Notes: generated by a model from the sequence alone, not told the origin. Numbered from the stretch's first letter, positions 1 through 10,934 are shown. The stretch is 64,000 nt of DNA from an uncultured Pirellula sp. (GCA_903858115.1 CAIOHR010000184.1:23379-87378), one strand, 5' to 3'. Numbers and translations are program-made.

Positions 1-2
1 CA

Positions 3-1544
3 ACTACCAACGAGTGGACGGGGTATGGTGCCTGGAGTCTCCCGAACGATTCAAAGCAGCTTGTCGTGCGAATCGTAGTCAAAGACAAAGCAGGCAACAC
101 CGTCGAAGTGACGCGACTTCCCAATCTTCCGAAGTCAGCCTCTTCCAAAAACTTGCAATTGGCAAGTCAACTGCGAGCAACCGACCGAGGGCGATTGGTA
201 ACAAAAGATTCAGATTCCACGCCTGTTCTGGCTATCGGCTCCGGGGTGGCCAACACCATTGGCGACTTGCCACGCATCGAGGTGGTAGGACGGCCGGGAC
301 CAGTGAAGATTATCGAACCCCCTATCAAAGACAAGCGAACGGAGTTGGCGGAAAAACAAACGGATCCAAAAGCAAAACGTGCCGAACTGCTGCAGGAAAA
401 TCACCTACTTGTCGATCAGCAACAGAAGCCGTTCCAGCAAAAAAGTATGGTAGATATTCATCAGAAACTTGAACTGGAATCCAACGTCTCCACCAACTCT
501 CGAGGATTATCCAGTCAAGGAAGCCCGATTAGTTTTAGTAACAGGGCTCCTGAGGACCAAGAAATAGCTGTCCCTCCCTCGATCGAAACTACATCGCTAG
601 GTAAGGCTGTTCCAACTGCAACCCTAAACCTTCCGATGCGATCACCTACGGAAGAGGAATGGAAAGCACCGCCCAAGGAACCGATGCATCTAGCGGACAA
701 TAGAATATTGGGTGGCACAACCCCACCATCGATACTAATAGATGGCCAACCTTCCTTTCCACGCGTTCCTACTTCTCCGAACGATACCACTCGCAGTCTC
801 CCGCCTTTGGATACACAACGATCGAAACGGAACAATGGATCAGATAATTCAGCTTCGATAGGAATAGACCTTGCTCCATCGAACAAACCAATAGGTGGAT
901 TTTCCCGAGATATCAAACCGCTCTATTCAAACACAAAGACCTTTAGTCTTGACTATCGGGTCGACAACGACCCTGGCGCACCAATCCGAGATGTGGAACT
1001 GTGGGGAACGACCGATCAAGGCCAAACATGGTCGGTTTGGGGAAGTGACCCAGATCGACGAACACCGTTTGATATCGAAGTGGAAACCGATGGCCTTTTC
1101 GGCTTCCGTATGGTAATCATCGGTGCCAACGGCCTGGCTTCGAATCGACCTCGAAACGGCGACAACGCCGACGCTTGGATCCATGTTGACACAGATACGC
1201 CCTACGTAAAGCTAACGTCGGCACTCTATGGGACAGGCAGTGAAGCGGGGTCACTCATCATTGAATACCAAGCAAAAGACGATTATTTCGGTGATCGCCC
1301 TATCTCGCTATTCTTCGGAGAAACTCCGGAAGGCCCGTGGCAAGTAATTTCTCGCGGTATTCGCAACCAAGGACGATTCGCTTGGCCTGCTGACCCGAAT
1401 CTTCCTCCCACCATTTATCTCAAAATGGAAGCGATGGACTCTGCAGGAAACGCTGCGATATCCATCCTCGATTTGCCAGTGAACGTCGAAGGGATTGCTC
1501 CACGCGGGCGCATCCAAGGCTTTCGACCCATTCAACGACCCTAA
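3..1544 (+). CDS. C-terminal part of a large putative surface/extracellular protein (5' end outside window)
   Basis: The reading frame is open from base 3, so the true start lies upstream of the window; an internal GTG at 66 is probably not the start. The first residues (…RIVVKDKAGNTVEV) read like the end of an Ig-like module, and a similar ending (MEAMDSAGNAAIS) recurs near the C-terminus. The middle (roughly residues 50-270) is polar and Ser/Pro-rich, like a linker. The last 220 residues form a beta-rich segment with aromatic motifs such as TDQGQTWSVWG. No catalytic motif is visible. It could be an adhesin-like or structural envelope protein; the specific function is unknown. Confidence 0.6.
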   Translation, partial: TTNEWTGYGAWSLPNDSKQLVVRIVVKDKAGNTVEVTRLPNLPKSASSKNLQLASQLRATDRGRLVTKDSDSTPVLAIGSGVANTIGDLPRIEVVGRPGPVKIIEPPIKDKRTELAEKQTDPKAKRAELLQENHLLVDQQQKPFQQKSMVDIHQKLELESNVSTNSRGLSSQGSPISFSNRAPEDQEIAVPPSIETTSLGKAVPTATLNLPMRSPTEEEWKAPPKEPMHLADNRILGGTTPPSILIDGQPSFPRVPTSPNDTTRSLPPLDTQRSKRNNGSDNSASIGIDLAPSNKPIGGFSRDIKPLYSNTKTFSLDYRVDNDPGAPIRDVELWGTTDQGQTWSVWGSDPDRRTPFDIEVETDGLFGFRMVIIGANGLASNRPRNGDNADAWIHVDTDTPYVKLTSALYGTGSEAGSLIIEYQAKDDYFGDRPISLFFGETPEGPWQVISRGIRNQGRFAWPADPNLPPTIYLKMEAMDSAGNAAISILDLPVNVEGIAPRGRIQGFRPIQRP

Positions 1545-1558
1545 CACCTAGAACCTTG

Positions 1559-2779
1559 CTACTTGAGTTGGAACCGATGACTCAAGCATCCGTCGTGCAA
1601 TTGGCGATTCCCTTGGGTCATCTCAATTTCAAACGGCTTCCGCAAGCTGTTGCCTGCCAGATCTTCGATAGTACTGTTCACTCGCAGTTCAAACTCGCCC
1701 GTTCTCCAAGCATTCATTGGCTGAAATACAGATTCTGACTCTTGTTCTCTCAGTGAAAATTCACCCTCCACTGCGGCGCCATTGCAATACAACTGAATTC
1801 CTCTCGTCGCTATCGCCTGCTCCAATGATTCGCCAAACCGAATGATCAAGGGATGAAGGGACCCAACTTTGGGAAGCTCTATCTTCCAATCTTCAATTCG
1901 TGGTTGGCGATGATCCGATTCGACAGCAATGAACTCCTTCCGAAAGGAACGAACAAGAGGCTGCCCCTGAGCATCTTGTAATGCGGCGTCGATGACCAAC
2001 TCGTAACGACCCCCTTTGCACAAAATGGACCCGTTTTCCACGTTTGGTACTAACCCGCGTTTGATTCTGCCTGGATCCAGCAGTAATGTCAGTCGCTTTC
2101 CTTGCGGATCCCATAGCTCTTCGTGGATCTCAAGAAAGGGTTGAACTAGTTCGCGACCCTCTTCGTCTCGCAAATGAACATGCTCGTACACATTTCGCAT
2201 GGCCATCGGATTGGAAAAGTGAACATAGAACTTCAAAAGATTCTCCGGTAATCTCGCCCCAGTTGGGTACACCTTCTCAACAAGGGTGGTCGGAATTTTC
2301 GGTTCCAACTCACGGAAGAGTCCTGCCTGAACAGTCAACCCATCCAATTGAAGTCTTGCTCGGTAGCGAATACCGTCTTGCAAAGAAAAACGTGGCTCGA
2401 ACAGTAATGCAAATGGTTTTTCCACCAAGGATAACTTGCCCAACACCGCAGGCATACCTTCCTGTTCATTCGACTTGAAGCCTCCGCTAGGAACGACATA
2501 CAACTGAAAGGCTTTCGCAAACTCTCTCCCATTGCTTTCGAGTACTCGCAAGGCCTCAAACTGCGCGGGACTCAAGCCTGTGACACGCACTCCAATCTTG
2601 CTATCGTGTATTCGGAACAACTCGAGAACAATCGACTGCGGTTCTTCTGCATTCGCAGCAAGTTCCCGAGTTGCACAAAAGCAAAACAACGCCAAAACGA
2701 TGCTGCATCCAAGCAATACTTTCGAACAGATGCGAGTGAATGGACTTCCTGGATTGCGAAACACTTTGTTTGGGATCAT
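1559..2779 (-). CDS. Secreted protein with bacterial Ig-like (SbsA-type) domains
   Basis: 406 residues. A hydrophobic segment at about residues 20-42 (VLLGCSIVLALFCFCA) followed by a likely cleavage region indicates export. The remainder is beta-rich. The pattern of 'FSNPM' (about residue 190) and 'IEDLAGNSLRKPFE' near the C-terminus resembles SbsA-like Ig domains, which often contain 'sF(s)xpmd…' and 'v.DlaGN'. It is convergent with the preceding surface-protein gene and lies 27 bases from the next secreted-protein gene on the same strand, with which it may be co-transcribed. No enzymatic motif is visible, and the function is unknown. Confidence 0.6.
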   Translation of the reverse strand: MIPNKVFRNPGSPFTRICSKVLLGCSIVLALFCFCATRELAANAEEPQSIVLELFRIHDSKIGVRVTGLSPAQFEALRVLESNGREFAKAFQLYVVPSGGFKSNEQEGMPAVLGKLSLVEKPFALLFEPRFSLQDGIRYRARLQLDGLTVQAGLFRELEPKIPTTLVEKVYPTGARLPENLLKFYVHFSNPMAMRNVYEHVHLRDEEGRELVQPFLEIHEELWDPQGKRLTLLLDPGRIKRGLVPNVENGSILCKGGRYELVIDAALQDAQGQPLVRSFRKEFIAVESDHRQPRIEDWKIELPKVGSLHPLIIRFGESLEQAIATRGIQLYCNGAAVEGEFSLREQESESVFQPMNAWRTGEFELRVNSTIEDLAGNSLRKPFEIEMTQGNRQLHDGCLSHRFQLK

Positions 2780-2806
2780 TGCGTATCAGCGGTGGTCTGC
2801 TAGAGA

Positions 2807-3895
2807 CTAAGGGAGCTTGATGCTAACCAGTTTGTAGGAACTGTCGTCCGCTTTTTGAAGCAAAACGGCTTGCCCTTCGTCGAGTCGATCTAGATGTTCG
2901 ACCCCTTTGTACTCAAGCGTTTCGTAGGCCAAACCAGCTTTGTCAGCAACCGCGTTCGTGATCGGTTTCACCGTTTTGATATTGTCCGTCGAAACCTTCA
3001 TGACACCACGGGCACTGTTCGCGAGAAGCACAAAGTCTTTTCCGTCCTTCTTATAGACAACCATATCCAATGGTTTGTTCCTGTTGCCGAGTTCGGCGAC
3101 GGTTGTTCCGCGTATCTTCTTCCCTTCTTGGAGATCTTTCACAGGGATGGTAACCAACGGTGTGCAGGTGTAAGCAGCCAGCAAATGTTCTTCGCCATCA
3201 ATCGCTAGTGTTGCAAACGTTCGTACGGGCGAATTGGTTTCGTACTTGCCATGGGCACCGTGAAAAATTTCAATCGATGCTCCTCTAGATACTCCCTGGA
3301 AAGGAAACTGTATGCTTCGTAGATTGGATGAGAATTCTTCATTGGACAATCCAGCAATGACGACCTTGCCGTCGGTAAATGCCAAATCCGTTATCGATTC
3401 ATTGCGAGGATTCCCGCGTTTCCCTCCCTCAACCGATTGCGGAGCATTCGGGATGGAAGCCGAACTCGATGGGCGCTTGGTGAGATCTACTTCCACCAAT
3501 TCACCGGACGGTTTGACCTGGAGCAAAACGGGAGTTGCGTCTGGACCTTTACCACGGGCTACGGAGGCGTATACCGAATGGCTCGCTGGATTGGTCGCAA
3601 TGTCGACGATTCGAATTTCGTCAGCGGATGTACCTAAAGCGGATGCAATTTTTTGATCCAGTTTCTCAATCGAATAAGATGCGCTTTTGTTTGGCGAAGT
3701 ATCGCCCGTGGACACAGCGACAACGGTCGCGTTCTTGGGGTCTGCGGCTAGCAAGATCCCATCGGGCGCAAACGCGATCGGGCCTGCACTGCCAAGCGAA
3801 GCCGCACCGACTTTCATTCCTTCGGTTAAGTCAGCGCTCGCAGGGATCGAGGAAAAGGTGGCAACTAATGTCGCAATAAACAAAGTCTTCTTCAT
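2807..3895 (-). CDS. Secreted protein of unknown function, possibly beta-propeller-like
   Basis: 362 residues starting with a clear signal peptide (MKKTLFIATLVATFSSIPASA). An AGGAG ribosome-binding site lies just upstream of the ATG at 3895. Repeating phrases such as 'IAFAPDGILLAADPKNATVVAV', 'VDIATNPASHSVYASVARG' and 'TDLAFTDGKVVIAGLS', spaced by 60-80 residues, look like blades of a beta-propeller. No heme, metal or catalytic motif was seen. It precedes the Ig-like secreted protein gene on the same strand by 27 bases. I do not recognise a specific family. Confidence 0.65.
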   Translation of the reverse strand: MKKTLFIATLVATFSSIPASADLTEGMKVGAASLGSAGPIAFAPDGILLAADPKNATVVAVSTGDTSPNKSASYSIEKLDQKIASALGTSADEIRIVDIATNPASHSVYASVARGKGPDATPVLLQVKPSGELVEVDLTKRPSSSASIPNAPQSVEGGKRGNPRNESITDLAFTDGKVVIAGLSNEEFSSNLRSIQFPFQGVSRGASIEIFHGAHGKYETNSPVRTFATLAIDGEEHLLAAYTCTPLVTIPVKDLQEGKKIRGTTVAELGNRNKPLDMVVYKKDGKDFVLLANSARGVMKVSTDNIKTVKPITNAVADKAGLAYETLEYKGVEHLDRLDEGQAVLLQKADDSSYKLVSIKLP

Positions 3896-4142
3896 AGTTC
3901 ACTCCTAAATTGGAATACGTAGAACCGTCTTTCGAATCAGCGTACTGACAGTCTACCAGATACGAATCCCTCTTGTTGGGAATCGCTCAGAAGTCACCCT
4001 CTCTTTCCCAAACTGCCAAACTTGCACATAGGTTTAGCCCATCGCGCATGGCGTCCGATAGAGAAGAAGGATCACGAAGCCAACGAAAAACGAAATAGCG
4101 GACGAACTCAGCTTTGGCAAAGTACGTTCGGCGGATCACGGA

Positions 4143-5561
4143 ATGCTGTCAAAATCAAGTCTCCATTTAAAGTTCGCGAGGACTGTACACTCTTGTGCAG
4201 TATGGTTGGCTGCATGCCATGTGTCATTGTGTTGGGCGCAGAATCTTCAACCTGCCATGCCTCTTTATTCCACTTCCTCGGATCAGGGGGCAATCGAATC
4301 GCAGGAGATGGAAAGTCGGCTCGAGACACTGAACGTTCGAATCCGTATGCTAGAGGAGACGAGCAAAGAATCAGGCAAAACCAAAAGCAAACCGGCCAGT
4401 TCCTCGAGCGAAGTCCCATCGGATAAATGGAATGTGAAACTGGGCGGACATATTCAAACAGACTTTGTCACCTGGGCGAACGCGGACCCTTCGATTCCAA
4501 ATACACAAAACTATGCAAACTTTCGAAGACTCCGTTTGTTGGCCGACGGAGTAGGCTACGACAGTTACGACTTTCGACTGCAATTGACACTCGAACCCGA
4601 AGGCGAAACCACGGCCTTAACGGCGACCGGACTAGTGAAAGATGCGTACTTCTCGCTCAATGACATACCTGGACTGGGACGATTTCGAATCGGTCACTTC
4701 TTCGTTCCGTTCAGCCTCGAACAAGTGACCAATGATACGAACAATATTTTTCTAGAACGATCCATTCCAACACAGACGGTTTTCGCAGCAGATCGCGAAA
4801 TAGGGATGGCACTTTACAATTGCTCCGATGATAAACGACTGCACTGGGCTACGGGTGCCTTTATCGATAGCCATCCTGAAGGGACGAAGAAACGTTTCGA
4901 CGACAACCAAGGCTTGCGACTCAGCGGGCGATTGACGTATCTACCATACTTTGACGAGGCATCCGAGGGTCGGTACCTAGTCCACACGGGTATCGGAGTA
5001 TTACATACAGAAGATAGCGACCAATCCGTCCGATTTCGAACGAGACCTCAGATCTCCGAAGGCCCAAGACTTATCGATAGTGGAGCCTTATTTGCGGATA
5101 GTTTTACCACTGGTAATCTTGAAGGTGCGATCGTCTGGGAGCGATTCACGATCCAATCCGAAGCGTTCATGTCCGGTGTGAATTTGAACCATGGTCCACA
5201 AACAACCGCGACTGGTGCGTACGTCCATCTCAGTTGGTTTCTGACCGGTGAGAGTCGAATGTATGAAAGGTATGGTCAACATGGCTCGCAATTTGGACGA
5301 AACCGACCTTTTCGCAATTTCTCGGTCAAGCGTGGGGCCATGCAACCAGGCGCTTGGGAAGTCAAAACGAGGTGGTCCCATCTCGATTTGGATAACTTCC
5401 AACGCGGTCACTACAATGACCTTACGTTGGGTGTGAACTGGTATTGGAGCGATCGTGTTCGCATGATGTTCGATTGGATTCGACCCTACACCAGCGAGTC
5501 AACGATAGTTGGAAAAACAGACTCGGATATTCTCGGACTCCGATGGGATGTGAATTGGTAG
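4143..5561 (+). CDS. Porin of the phosphate-selective OprP/OprO family
   Basis: 472 residues: an N-terminal export signal (about residues 8-33), a short coiled coil (ESQEMESRLETLNVRIRMLEE, about 48-70) and then a beta-barrel-like region with alternating aromatic residues, ending in a Trp (WDVNW), as expected for outer-membrane insertion. The segment 'FRRLRLLADGVGYDSYDFRLQ' and the 'GRFRIGHFFVPFSLEQ' stretch are typical of the OprP/OprO (porin_O_P) family. The coiled coil before the barrel is usual for planctomycete members. It would allow anions or small solutes to cross the outer membrane. The substrate cannot be read from the sequence. Confidence 0.85.
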   Translation: MLSKSSLHLKFARTVHSCAVWLAACHVSLCWAQNLQPAMPLYSTSSDQGAIESQEMESRLETLNVRIRMLEETSKESGKTKSKPASSSSEVPSDKWNVKLGGHIQTDFVTWANADPSIPNTQNYANFRRLRLLADGVGYDSYDFRLQLTLEPEGETTALTATGLVKDAYFSLNDIPGLGRFRIGHFFVPFSLEQVTNDTNNIFLERSIPTQTVFAADREIGMALYNCSDDKRLHWATGAFIDSHPEGTKKRFDDNQGLRLSGRLTYLPYFDEASEGRYLVHTGIGVLHTEDSDQSVRFRTRPQISEGPRLIDSGALFADSFTTGNLEGAIVWERFTIQSEAFMSGVNLNHGPQTTATGAYVHLSWFLTGESRMYERYGQHGSQFGRNRPFRNFSVKRGAMQPGAWEVKTRWSHLDLDNFQRGHYNDLTLGVNWYWSDRVRMMFDWIRPYTSESTIVGKTDSDILGLRWDVNW

Positions 5562-5621
5562 TCCAATGTCGCGAGATGCAGCCTTCTCTCTTCTTTAGGC
5601 TACCGCAATTTTCGGTAAAAT

Positions 5622-6755
5622 CTACGCTGACTTGAGTTCATGGACGATTGACATCCGCGCCGTTTGGAACGCTGGAGGAATACCTGCGGCTACACCGACG
5701 ATTAGCGACGTGACGATGCTTGAAATGACTAAGTGCCACGAAGGCTGAAATGATATCGTTGCTCCCTCCGCTCCGATAGCGAATCTTCCAAAATAGAGAA
5801 CGAGCAACGCCACGAACGAACCTGTAACTCCTCCGAGCAAACAAAGCACGGTGCTTTCGGCTAATACCAAACGCATCGTGCGCATCGGTCGGACGCCTAT
5901 CGTTTGCAAAACGGCATACTCTTTCATCCGATCTTGAACGGACATGATCGTTGTCGTCGCGACCAGGGACAAAACCAACGCAACACATGCATATCCCAAC
6001 CAATGCGCAAACCCAATCAGATCGACTAAATCAGTGAGTGTGCTTGCTTGAAACGCCCCTTTGCGTCGTGTCTTGGTGGCGACTGCATCAGCACGCAACG
6101 CGGCATCGATATCGACGGCAACACGATCCGCATCCGCACTCGGTTGAAGCAATACCTCATGTTGCGTTACCAATCCCGCGGACTCTTTGCCTCGTGTGTA
6201 TTGCAGAAACGATAAACCTGTGTAGATGAGATTCTCTTCCGCTGGCACGTCCGATTCGAAAACTCCTATAATCTTGACTGATATATCACCAATCGTGAAT
6301 TGATCGCCGACCTTCAAACCTCGGCGCATCGCGATATTCCGACCGAGGATCGCTCCGTCATGTTGAGACTCCAACTGACTCCAGCTTCCGCGGATCAATC
6401 GAATCGGGCGCATCACCTGAATCTTCTTTGGATTAGCACCGAGAAAGACCACAACGTCGAGACTTGCTCGACAGTTATTGGTCCAAACTTGAATAGGCAT
6501 TACATCCTTAACCCCCGGGATCTTTAGGATCTTGCTCGCGTAGTCTTCGGGCAATCGGCTCGTTGCCGGGCAAAATCGATTTTCTTGAAAGACGATCAAA
6601 CTCCGTTCGGCATCGGCACCGATCGTAAGTTGGTTCAACCCTTCTTGAACCGATCCCACGATGCAGAAAACGAAGATCGCAACGGACGACCCCAGGATGG
6701 TCAACAAAGATCGCGCCCGATGTCGAGTCAAGGTCCTGAATACATACTTAAACAT
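5622..6755 (-). CDS. ABC transporter permease, FtsX/MacB type (second permease of the exporter)
   Basis: 377 residues from the start chosen at 6755 ([16 protein letters not shown]). This ATG overlaps the last 8 bases of the ATPase gene, so the two are translationally coupled; a longer frame from 6785 would overlap the ATPase further. One N-terminal membrane segment ([20 protein letters not shown]) is followed by a periplasmic domain of about 200 residues and three C-terminal membrane helices, which is the MacB/FtsX topology. It carries the usual '[15 protein letters not shown]' loop between helices. It is the last gene of a five-gene minus-strand operon. Confidence 0.88.
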   Translation of the reverse strand: MFKYVFRTLTRHRARSLLTILGSSVAIFVFCIVGSVQEGLNQLTIGADAERSLIVFQENRFCPATSRLPEDYASKILKIPGVKDVMPIQVWTNNCRASLDVVVFLGANPKKIQVMRPIRLIRGSWSQLESQHDGAILGRNIAMRRGLKVGDQFTIGDISVKIIGVFESDVPAEENLIYTGLSFLQYTRGKESAGLVTQHEVLLQPSADADRVAVDIDAALRADAVATKTRRKGAFQASTLTDLVDLIGFAHWLGYACVALVLSLVATTTIMSVQDRMKEYAVLQTIGVRPMRTMRLVLAESTVLCLLGGVTGSFVALLVLYFGRFAIGAEGATISFQPSWHLVISSIVTSLIVGVAAGIPPAFQTARMSIVHELKSA

Positions 6756-7446
6756 GCGACACCACTGCTTCGTCGGCTTCGACAAATTTGCCTCGGTCCA
6801 AATACAACCGTCGCGTTGCGATGCTGGCGACTTGTGTATCGTGCGTCACCATCAATAAGGTAATATTGAGTTCTTTATTGAGCCGCTTGAGAAGCGATTG
6901 CACGGAAAGGCTCGTTTCGGTATCCAAGCTACCTGTAGGCTCGTCAGCAACAACAACTTTCGGATGGCATACAATCGCTCGTGCAATACCCACACGTTGT
7001 TCTTGCCCACCCGACAGTTGCCGCGGATAGTGGTTTGCGCGATCGGTAAGTCCGACCGCTTCCAAGGCGAGCTCCACACGAGCGCGACGCTCACTTGCGG
7101 ACAGTTTCAAAAGCAAGGTCGGTAACTCGACGTTCTCGTAAGCTGTCAGGACGGGAATCAGATTGTGCGTTTGAAAGATGTAGCCCAAATTCGCAGCGCG
7201 CCAGTCTGCAAGCTTTCCACGCGACATCCCTTCAATTTGTTGACCATGAATTCGGATGGTCCCTGACTCTGCTCGATCGATTCCACTTACGACGTTGAGC
7301 AACGTACTCTTTCCTGTGCCGCTTGGACCCATCAGCGATACAAACTCACCTTCCTGTATATCCAAATCGACGCTATCCAATGGAATAATCGTCTCGTCTC
7401 CTTTGCGAAAACGTTTGGTAACACCACGCAGTTCGACTATGTTCAT
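6748..7446 (-). CDS. ABC transporter ATP-binding protein (MacB/LolD type)
   Basis: 232 residues with all canonical motifs: Walker [11 protein letters not shown]-loop '[18 protein letters not shown]', signature [14 protein letters not shown], Walker [10 protein letters not shown] followed by SLD, and the switch histidine in MVTHD. The length and the '[15 protein letters not shown]' segment are typical of the LolD/MacB/FtsE-like exporters that pair with FtsX-type permeases. Its start overlaps the stop of the adaptor gene by 4 bases (ATGA), and its end overlaps the downstream permease start. It would power export by the tripartite system encoded around it. Confidence 0.93.
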   Translation of the reverse strand: MNIVELRGVTKRFRKGDETIIPLDSVDLDIQEGEFVSLMGPSGTGKSTLLNVVSGIDRAESGTIRIHGQQIEGMSRGKLADWRAANLGYIFQTHNLIPVLTAYENVELPTLLLKLSASERRARVELALEAVGLTDRANHYPRQLSGGQEQRVGIARAIVCHPKVVVADEPTGSLDTETSLSVQSLLKRLNKELNITLLMVTHDTQVASIATRRLYLDRGKFVEADEAVVSHV

Positions 7447-9023
7447 GGTCCGATTCCTAGATTCTGATCTTCGCCAATGATCCTCAATCTGGATCCCTCT
7501 GCTATCGTCTCTCGACCTTGAACGATCAATTTGTCTGTCGGATTCAATCCGCTGACAATTTCGGTCAGTTCGCTCGACCTTTGTTGGCCTAGCACCACTG
7601 CTTTGCGCGTCGCTCGTTGACGCTCGTCAACTGTCCACACGAAAGTCCCTGAATCCGTGGTGTCGACCAGTGACTTAGGGACCAGCATCCGCATTGTCGA
7701 CTTGAATTGCGATGCAACCTCAAGACTCTCCGGCGAGAAAAAGGTCGCAGTCACCAACATCTCCGGCGTAATACTGGGAGGAGTATCGATCAATTCCACT
7801 TTTACTTCGAGCGTATTCTTTTGGATATTGGCACTGCTGGTCGCTTGCAAGACTCGCCCTTGAATCGTTTCCGTGGCCGATGCGGTCTGAATCTCCACGC
7901 GTTGTCCGTTCCGAATCTTGGGAACATCTTCGAGCCGCACATCTGCGCGAACTTGCAGTTTCTCCGGGTCATACATGAGCGCGACCGTACTGGTGCTTTG
8001 ACCAGCATGCGCCTCCAAACCCATAACACGCGCGCCGCGCGAGACAGCCACTCGAAGGATACGCCCACGAATCGGAGCCGTGACCAACATGCGGCTTAAG
8101 TTCAATTCTGCTTGCTCCACTTGTATTTGGGCTTCCTCGACAATCGCGGTGGCTGACTGCACTTTGGCGAGGGCCTCTTCGAGTTGTCGTCTCTCGTCGA
8201 TCAATAGTTCGAGTTGCGTTTCGATACCAGCGACTTTACTCTCGAGCGCATCCACTTCCTTTTGAAGAAAAGGTTGACGTTGAAGAAGCTCGTCGAGCGT
8301 TGCTTTCGCGGAACTATGTTCGCTCTCAGCTTGTTGAACGATCCTGCCAACGAGCGCTTCTCTTGCCGCTTGCTTGCCCATGAGGTTCTGCTTAGCAAAT
8401 GTTTCTTTCGATCGCGCAGCATCGATTTGAAAAGGGAGACTCGCGAGCTCCGTTCTGACTTTCGCCAAAAGTCCTTGTGCATCCGAGAGGACGACTTCCA
8501 AATGGACAGGTTTCGCATGCTGAGCCGTGGCAGCTCGCAGTTCAGCATGGCAACGTGCTAACTCACCTTGCCGCAGCGCAAGATTGGCTTTCGATTGACG
8601 TGCGGCTAGCTCTGCATCTTTGGTGAACAATCTCGCGACCGGTTCATCTCGTTCGACCAATTGCCCATCGACCACCAATAGTTCGTCGACAACGCCAGCC
8701 GCTAGCGCAGCAATAGCGACCGATTGCGGCCGCGGCTCAACCCATCCAGCCGCCTGGAAAAGTGCAACGTCAGACGCTGCCGTTTGGGAATTGTCGACCA
8801 ACACTGGTATGACGGTGACATGATGCCGTGGCATCCACTGCAGTCCTGCGGTTACCACGAGCAAACTGAGGAACCCGCCGAGGATAGCAACCGGGATCAC
8901 TACGCGTGTGAGCAACCGCTTTCGGATCGGTCTTCGAGGCGATGTTGCCGGCGATGGTGCCGACGATGATGTGCTGGTTCTTTGCAAACCAGTCAGGTCC
9001 AACTGCGATGTACCGTCGGTCAT
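7443..9023 (-). CDS. HlyD/MacA-family periplasmic adaptor with N-terminal membrane anchor
   Basis: 526 residues. A Ser/Pro-rich cytoplasmic N-terminus is followed by one membrane helix at about 40-62 ([20 protein letters not shown]). The lipoyl-like half motif '[27 protein letters not shown]' follows at about 105-130, then a long coiled-coil hairpin (about 140-310), the second lipoyl half ('[20 protein letters not shown]') and beta-barrel domains. This is the layout of MacA/HlyD adaptors that link an inner-membrane ABC pump to the outer membrane. It lies between the lipoprotein and ATPase genes, overlapping the latter by 4 bases. No outer-membrane channel gene is nearby. Confidence 0.9.
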   Translation of the reverse strand: MTDGTSQLDLTGLQRTSTSSSAPSPATSPRRPIRKRLLTRVVIPVAILGGFLSLLVVTAGLQWMPRHHVTVIPVLVDNSQTAASDVALFQAAGWVEPRPQSVAIAALAAGVVDELLVVDGQLVERDEPVARLFTKDAELAARQSKANLALRQGELARCHAELRAATAQHAKPVHLEVVLSDAQGLLAKVRTELASLPFQIDAARSKETFAKQNLMGKQAAREALVGRIVQQAESEHSSAKATLDELLQRQPFLQKEVDALESKVAGIETQLELLIDERRQLEEALAKVQSATAIVEEAQIQVEQAELNLSRMLVTAPIRGRILRVAVSRGARVMGLEAHAGQSTSTVALMYDPEKLQVRADVRLEDVPKIRNGQRVEIQTASATETIQGRVLQATSSANIQKNTLEVKVELIDTPPSITPEMLVTATFFSPESLEVASQFKSTMRMLVPKSLVDTTDSGTFVWTVDERQRATRKAVVLGQQRSSELTEIVSGLNPTDKLIVQGRETIAEGSRLRIIGEDQNLGIGP

Positions 9024-9038
9024 GCTATTGATCCGTTG

Positions 9039-9554
9039 TTATTGAGCATTAACGAACAACTTGGTTGCGTGAACAACTAGATTGCCTTGTGCATCGCGTT
9101 TCGCCTTGCCCTGAACCGTTATCGTAGTCAGCTCTTTGACATGGAGTAGTTTCCGAGCATCGGCCATGACCGGCTTACCGCTGTCGTCAACGATTTGTAC
9201 CGTTGCGATGTTCTCTTTCACGGCATCTTGTTGGCAGCAATAGTCCCAAGGCGTCGGGCAATTTTCGTCCGCCGCACAGTAAGGGACTTTGGAATCAACG
9301 ATTGTGAAGGCGGCAATGCCATCGACAAAAGGATCTGGTGATCCACCGATCAGCCCAAAGACGGTCACTTCATCCTCACTCTTCACTTGCTTTCGCGCAT
9401 CACCAACGGGGATCGCACCGGTTGGCTCACTTGTCAAAATGTATTGCGATGCCTTGGCCTCGATGCTGTTCGCTGTTGTACCGTCAGTTGAGGAACAACC
9501 TACGGGCGCGAGTAGCAGGCAATACAAAACCAACAAAATAGAACTTTTCATCAT
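9039..9554 (-). CDS. Small lipoprotein associated with the ABC exporter
   Basis: 171 residues. The N-terminus MMKSSILLVLYCLLLAPVGCSS is a lipoprotein signal with lipobox APVGC. The start may be the second ATG (9551), which is better spaced from the GAGGAAG site. The mature part contains a Cys cluster (YCAADENCPTPWDYCC, about residues 92-107) that could bind a metal or form disulfides. It then has a beta-rich region ending 'TTITVQGKAKRDAQGNLVVHATKLFVN', which has OB-fold-like character. It sits between the first permease and the adaptor gene, 15 bases from the latter. The role is unknown; it may be a periplasmic accessory of the exporter. Confidence 0.7.
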   Translation of the reverse strand: MMKSSILLVLYCLLLAPVGCSSTDGTTANSIEAKASQYILTSEPTGAIPVGDARKQVKSEDEVTVFGLIGGSPDPFVDGIAAFTIVDSKVPYCAADENCPTPWDYCCQQDAVKENIATVQIVDDSGKPVMADARKLLHVKELTTITVQGKAKRDAQGNLVVHATKLFVNAQ

Positions 9555-9626
9555 CTTCCTCGTAGAAATACTTTAAAAGGGTTTTCGTACATTCATTTCG
9601 CATCTCGGAGAAACGCGACAGTGTGT

Positions 9627-10784
9627 TTAAAGGGCTTTCAAGCTGGCGGCGACGTCCGCTCGAAGCGCCTTGATGGCCGGCGGTATCGTACCGAAGCAGC
9701 CAATAATAACTCCAACCGCGCACGCGATTAGAATTGCAAACTCATCAACGACGAGTGCGAATGCACCCATCGTAAATCGGATTGCCATCCCGTTGATCAT
9801 CCACAGGCTTATCGCGGAAGCAAACACCGAAGCTCCTGCTGCGAGCACCAAGCCTTCCTGAATGAGACTGACCAGAATAGATCGACGTCGATATCCGATT
9901 GCTTGCAGCGTCGCAAATTCTCGGACACGCCCGGCGACAGCACCATACATCATGTTCATCCCAGCGAACACTCCCGAGCTTGCGACCAAAGCCACGATGA
10001 ACCACGCCAAGATTCGGACCGGTCCATAATGCTTTTGTAGTGCCGCATAGTAAGCTGTTTCTGCAATCGCACGAAGCTCTAAATCGGTTCGCTGCTTACA
10101 GAACAATTGGAGCAGACCGATCGAAGCCGGGGACAGTCTTAATGCAACGAGACTTATGTCTTGTCGCTTGGTCGCAGTTTGGAAATCTTCTAAGCCGCAC
10201 CATATCTCGGACTCAAACGCGGAACCTTGAGCTACAAAACGACCGCTGATACGCCAACTACGGCCCTCAAACTCGATCGATTGTCCGATGACGAGGCTCG
10301 ATTCGGATACTCCTAATTTGGAAGCCACCAAACGCCCTAGCATGACTTCGCCTCTGCTAGGCCAATCGCCTTCGATGATGCGGACGTCTTTTCGAACCAA
10401 AGGAGCTGTTCGTGTCACTCCCCTCACCAGCCCGAGGCCATTGGATTGTTTACCAGCCGCTACGCGAGTTCCCAGGTACATCTCCGGCGAAACATGGACG
10501 ACTTTGTAACGTCGCCATGCACCTTCGACGCTGGCGGTAATCAATGCGGGAATGTTCGTGGAGATCGAAGAACTTTCAATGTTCTCTTCGGAGTTGACCG
10601 CATAAACCAATGCGACGTCTGGATCGCCACTACGGGCCAACGAGCGTTCGAGCCCTCGAACAAACCCAATCACGACCAAGACAAGGAGTACGACAATGCA
10701 CAATGCAACGAACGTCAACAACGTTCGTATCGGACGTCGAGCAAGGTTTCGAACTCCATAATCCCAAGGGAGCAGCATCGTCAA
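9627..10784 (-). CDS. ABC transporter permease, FtsX/MacB type (first permease of the exporter)
   Basis: 385 residues with one N-terminal membrane helix ([22 protein letters not shown]), a periplasmic domain (about 45-260) and three C-terminal helices, the MacB/FtsX topology. The cytoplasmic loop '[19 protein letters not shown]' is the counterpart of the similar loop in the other permease of this operon. The two permeases are about equal in length but divergent, so they probably form a heterodimer with the single ATPase. It is the first gene of the minus-strand operon permease, lipoprotein, adaptor, ATPase, permease. Confidence 0.88.
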   Translation of the reverse strand: MTMLLPWDYGVRNLARRPIRTLLTFVALCIVVLLVLVVIGFVRGLERSLARSGDPDVALVYAVNSEENIESSSISTNIPALITASVEGAWRRYKVVHVSPEMYLGTRVAAGKQSNGLGLVRGVTRTAPLVRKDVRIIEGDWPSRGEVMLGRLVASKLGVSESSLVIGQSIEFEGRSWRISGRFVAQGSAFESEIWCGLEDFQTATKRQDISLVALRLSPASIGLLQLFCKQRTDLELRAIAETAYYAALQKHYGPVRILAWFIVALVASSGVFAGMNMMYGAVAGRVREFATLQAIGYRRRSILVSLIQEGLVLAAGASVFASAISLWMINGMAIRFTMGAFALVVDEFAILIACAVGVIIGCFGTIPPAIKALRADVAASLKAL

Positions 10785-10934
10785 TAAAGTTTCCGTGAGG
10801 TATAGAAGAAAAGGATCAAGTAAGAAAACACCACAATCACACCCGCCTACTGAAAGGGTTGAGCGAAGCGAGGGGAGGGTTTTAGCCCGTCGCTAACAGG
10901 TTTGTTGTTCAATTCAATTTCACAGCTCAATAGC

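Noticed and set aside
14..472. 152-codon frame at the left edge
   Set aside because: It is a shadow of the longer, better-composed frame open from base 3 to 1544.
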